56,474 nt of DNA from Bacillus sp. MUM 116 (GTDB taxonomy: Bacteria > Bacillota > Bacilli > Bacillales > Cytobacillaceae): assembly GCF_001866655.1 (NCBI RefSeq), contig NZ_MLYR01000026.1, positions 1 through 56,474 of the forward strand, given 5' to 3'. The notes under the pieces were generated by a model that did no database searches, had not been told where the DNA came from, and was given only the letters and a program-made list of their open reading frames with translations. Positions 55,334 through 56,474 of the stretch are shown here, one piece after another. The first letter of the stretch is position 1, and each line of letters begins with the position of its first letter. The translations under genes were made by a program, and so were the position numbers.

Positions 55334-55785
55334 GAAAAAATCTCCTTACATAATTGCTCATAACGTTCCCCTATTGGAACAAAAACCATCTTTCTATTTT
55401 CCTGGCCCTCATGGTATAAGAATACTGTCAACCGTTCATTTGGCAACTGTTCTTCAATTAAATGAGCCCATTCCACTACTGTAACTCCATCGCCTTCAAA
55501 GTATTCATCAAAGCCAAGATCTTCAAAGGTATCTGCTACCCGGTATACATCCATATGATAGAGAGGCATTCTGCCGGAATATTCTTTTATGATTGTAAAA
55601 GTCGGACTGTTTACTGTCCGCTTAACCCCTAAGCCCAGTGCTAATCCCTTTGTAAAAGTTGTTTTTCCCGCACCCAAATCCCCTTCAAGTGTAATAACAT
55701 CCCCGGGCTGCAATTGCTTAGCCAATTTAGCGGCAAACCTTGTTGTTTGATTTGAATCCGTTGTATTTAGTTCGTATTGCTTCAT
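55330..55785 (-). CDS. tsaE: t6A biosynthesis ATPase TsaE
   Basis: 151 residues with the P-loop GDLGAGKTTFTKGLA, YHMDVYR and VTVVEWAHLIE motifs. It is the ATPase that drives turnover of the TsaBD complex. It is the first gene of the four-gene operon. The expected upstream neighbour thiL is absent here, and the rRNA operon end lies directly upstream. Confidence 0.95.
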   Translation of the reverse strand: MKQYELNTTDSNQTTRFAAKLAKQLQPGDVITLEGDLGAGKTTFTKGLALGLGVKRTVNSPTFTIIKEYSGRMPLYHMDVYRVADTFEDLGFDEYFEGDGVTVVEWAHLIEEQLPNERLTVFLYHEGQENRKMVFVPIGERYEQLCKEIFS

Positions 55786-55841
55786 TCCATCACCTTTTTA
55801 CTTTAGCATGACATTATCTTCATTTTACCTTATTTATGTGC

Positions 55842-55868
55842 AAAAAAACCTTAGGATTTCTCCTAAGG
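55842..55868 (-). terminator. second terminator of the rRNA/tRNA operon
   Basis: CCTTAGGA-GAAA-TCCTAAGG followed by seven T on the minus strand, beyond tRNA-Asp. Confidence 0.9.
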
Positions 55869-55903
55869 ATGAAAAATCTATGTAATCAAGTTGTTTTAAA
55901 AAT

Positions 55904-55931
55904 AAAAAAATACGAAACACTGTTTCGTACT
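55904..55931 (-). terminator. first terminator after tRNA-Asp
   Basis: GTACGAAACA pairs with TGTTTCGTAT and is followed by TTTTTTT on the minus strand, a few bases after the tRNA. Confidence 0.88.
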
Positions 55932-55937
55932 TAGTGA

Positions 55938-56011
55938 CGGTCTGGACGGGACTCGAACCCGCGACCTCCTGCGTGACAGGCAGGCATTCTAACCAACTGA
56001 ACTACCAGACC
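55938..56011 (-). tRNA. tRNA-Asp (GTC)
   Basis: Minus-strand cloverleaf: acceptor GGTCTGG/CCAGACC, D arm AGTTGGTTAGA, anticodon loop CTGTCAC (GTC), T arm GCGGGTTCGAGTCCCGT, discriminator G. CCA is not encoded. Confidence 0.97.
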
Positions 56012-56015
56012 AATA

Positions 56016-56089
<74 letters not shown>

Positions 56090-56213
56090 ATAATAGAAAA
56101 TATTAAGATTGGATTAAGCTCCAAGCTTAACGACCGCCCCGATTTCAGAAAGATGATTCAAGATGCGGTTCAATCGATGCGCTGTGGATAATTCGAAGAA
56201 GATTATTCGAACG

Positions 56214-56228
56214 TGCTCCACCCCGCGA
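56214..56228 (-). repeat. duplicated 5' fragment of tRNA-fMet
   Basis: TGCTCCACCCCGCGA is an exact copy of 56076-56090, the 5' end of tRNA-fMet plus one base, lying 138 bases away between the tRNA and 5S rRNA. The spacer between them is unlike the rest of the rRNA operon. Confidence 0.75.
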
Positions 56229-56256
56229 CGATAAAAATTATTATTTAAAAATAACA

Positions 56257-56373
<117 letters not shown>

Positions 56374-56474
56374 TATTTATCAGACACTATTTTATTATAA
56401 TGTCTTTTCGAAATTTTTCAAGAGGAAATTTTTTTTTTTCATTCCCTCAAAACTAGATAATGCAGAAGAAGTTT

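Overview
The window looks like the chromosome of a low-GC Gram-positive endospore-forming type bacterium of the Bacillaceae (Bacillus/Neobacillus-like; I cannot name the species). The evidence is strong AGGAGG ribosome binding sites, frequent TTG starts, a CIRCE-controlled groES-groEL operon, guanine riboswitches before guaA and pbuG, a GlcT/RAT-controlled ptsG, and a conserved Bacillus gene order (tsaE-tsaB-rimI-tsaD, ydiF, moaC, rex, ydiL/ydiK, groESL, guaA, pbuG, yeaC-yeaD-yebA). The window lies between two rRNA operons, both on the minus strand. The left edge (1-300) is the tandem-promoter and leader region of an operon whose 16S gene lies just outside. The right edge (55900-56474) is the 3' end of another operon: 5S rRNA, tRNA-fMet, tRNA-Asp and terminators.

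Layout: 364-4870 holds a serine hydrolase, the glucose PTS gene ptsG and its antiterminator glcT. 5003-8471 holds pbuG and guaA, each behind its own guanine riboswitch and terminator. 8468-12858 holds the yebA-yeaD-yeaC (transglutaminase / DUF58 / MoxR) operon. 13149-16736 holds a CocE/NonD-type hydrolase and an SSS symporter with a DUF3311 partner behind a good cre site. 16951-22327 is a catabolic operon (Rieske oxygenase, aldehyde dehydrogenase, D-malate/tartrate-type dehydrogenase). It faces a sigma-54 activator gene, and a near-consensus -24/-12 promoter and dyad sites lie between them. The gene set fits carnitine breakdown through malic semialdehyde to D-malate and pyruvate. 22518-25692 holds an MFS transporter, a CoA-transferase and a MaoC hydratase.

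26128-32005 is the most striking part: a complete PQQ biosynthesis set (pqqA, a small membrane protein, pqqB, C, D, E) beside a lipoprotein quinohaemoprotein dehydrogenase. That enzyme carries the WDYD signature associated with lanthanide-dependent alcohol dehydrogenases. PQQ synthesis is rare in Gram-positive bacteria, so the cluster probably forms a self-contained extracytoplasmic oxidation system feeding electrons to the respiratory chain through its own haem c. 32329-36224 is gene-poor and decayed, with a broken MerR/DUF3967-type regulator and a fragment of a second copy.

36225-41869 is a hydantoinase-like / DUF917 / NCS1-type permease / PucR cassette. It is bracketed by a 17-bp direct repeat of the groEL 3' end. 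From 42074 rightward the window returns to core functions: groEL-groES, ydiL-ydiK, a drug-efflux MFS, a bactofilin pair with its DUF4004 regulator, rex, moaC, the ABC-F ATPase ydiF, a DnaA-box cluster, and the t6A tRNA-modification operon. Several palindromic Bacillaceae repeats are scattered through the accessory part.
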